This document shows, piece by piece, positions 5,557-5,878 of a stretch of 5,878 bases of DNA. This DNA is from Candidatus Poseidoniaceae archaeon. Its GTDB lineage: Archaea; Thermoplasmatota; Poseidoniia; Poseidoniales; Poseidoniaceae. The notes beneath the pieces are model-generated. The model saw nothing but the letters and a program-made list of their open reading frames with translations, searched no databases and had not been told where the DNA came from. The stretch spans positions 5,514-11,391 of the forward strand of contig JAKUNX010000050.1 of assembly GCA_022451835.1 (NCBI GenBank), read 5' to 3'. Position 1 is the first letter of the stretch. Each line of letters opens with the position of its first letter. The translations under genes and the position numbers were made by a program.

Positions 5557-5567
5557 CGTACTGTACG
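5557..5567 (+). promoter_or_regulatory. 11-base inverted repeat just upstream of the pilin gene
   Basis: CGTAC-T-GTACG is a perfect palindrome with a one-base centre, ending six bases before the pilin ATG. It lies where a repressor would block the start of transcription or a leaderless start. A TATA-like GATAATC lies just upstream at 5547-5553, about 24 bases before the ATG. A single short palindrome is weak evidence for an operator. Confidence 0.25.
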
Positions 5568-5573
5568 TAGGAC

Positions 5574-5878
5574 ATGCGCACCGGCCACGTAAAGAGAATA
5601 AGAGAGTTAAGAGAAGAAGATGCGGTAAGCCCAGTTATTGCAACCATATTGATGGTAGCAATTACAGTAGTACTTGCTGGAACATTATACGTTTGGGCAG
5701 CAAATCTCGCTGAATCAAATACAGATGGAGATTTAGATTTGTATACTTTTGATAGTAATGATGCAGCAGGTTCGCCATCTACGGCCGCAGATGACAATCT
5801 TGCCATCACTACGATGACCCAAGGTGAAAGCATTGGTTGGGCTAGTCTGGCAGTCTCAGTTTCAGTCGATGGTGCAGC
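5574..5878 (+). CDS. Archaeal type IV pilin-like protein (3' end outside window)
   Basis: The 101 visible residues begin with a class III (prepilin) signal: a basic and then acidic leader (MRTGHVKRIRELREED, 1-16) followed by the archaeal pilin N-terminal signature AVSPVIATILMVAITVVLAG (17-36). A PibD-type peptidase would be expected to cut near Asp16-Ala17, leaving the hydrophobic helix (about 17-41) to anchor in the membrane or pack in a filament core. The part after it is acidic and Ser/Thr/Asp-rich, as in secreted beta-rich pilin domains (DLDLYTFDSNDAAG, then MTQGESIGWASLAVSVSVDG). Such proteins form adhesion pili or surface structures; which one cannot be told. A TAG directly upstream (5568-5570) rules out earlier in-frame starts near by. 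The ribosome site is weak (GTAGGAC), compatible with leaderless translation. The frame is open at the right edge. Confidence 0.9.
   Translation, partial: MRTGHVKRIRELREEDAVSPVIATILMVAITVVLAGTLYVWAANLAESNTDGDLDLYTFDSNDAAGSPSTAADDNLAITTMTQGESIGWASLAVSVSVDGA

Noticed and set aside
5352..5833. Two minus-strand frames opposite the end of the membrane protein gene and the pilin gene
   Set aside because: Antisense to well-supported coding sequences; the Ser/Val-rich translations are typical mirror images of the pilin frame.
1..5878. CRISPR arrays, tRNA or rRNA genes, insertion sequences, attachment sites
   Set aside because: No regularly spaced repeats, cloverleaf-like sequences, transposase motifs or terminal inverted repeats were seen on either strand.

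Overview
The window looks like chromosomal DNA from an uncultivated archaeon, most likely a marine Thermoplasmatota (Marine Group II / Poseidoniales or a relative). Four genes support an archaeal origin: ribosomal protein eS8, SRP19, an MCT-1-type PUA protein, and an archaeal type IV pilin with the N-terminal signature AVSPVIATILMVAITVVLAG. The DNA is moderately AT-rich, gene-dense and free of mobile elements. The marine group assignment is an inference from overall feel (short intergenic gaps, archaeal set with bacterial-type metabolic genes), not proven by a marker.

Layout, left to right: (1) a partial minus-strand PIN-domain protein runs off the left edge; (2) a divergent small plus-strand gene of unknown function ends in a 4-base overlap with (3) a minus-strand MCT-1-like PUA protein; (4) a plus-strand fumarylacetoacetate-hydrolase-family enzyme is followed at once by (5) eS8 and (6) SRP19 on the same strand; (7) a minus-strand branched-chain amino acid aminotransferase abuts SRP19 tail to tail with no spacer; (8) a plus-strand polytopic membrane protein; (9) a partial plus-strand type IV pilin-like protein running off the right edge.

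Functionally, the centre is about translation and protein targeting: the PUA protein (ribosome/initiator tRNA factor in eukaryotic relatives), eS8 (small subunit) and SRP19 (assembly of the signal recognition particle RNA). The FAH enzyme and the aminotransferase are separate housekeeping metabolism. The right edge turns to the cell envelope (membrane protein, pilin). Strand switches at almost every gene imply mostly short transcription units; FAH-eS8-SRP19 is the only likely operon.

I found no CRISPR array, defence island, insertion sequence, tRNA or rRNA, and nothing that I would call a new multi-gene system. The points most worth a second look are local: a possible membrane-anchored N-terminus on the PIN protein without an ATG, two small hairpins in the eS8 and SRP19 leaders, the long basic tail on SRP19, and the uncharacterised 134-residue protein.
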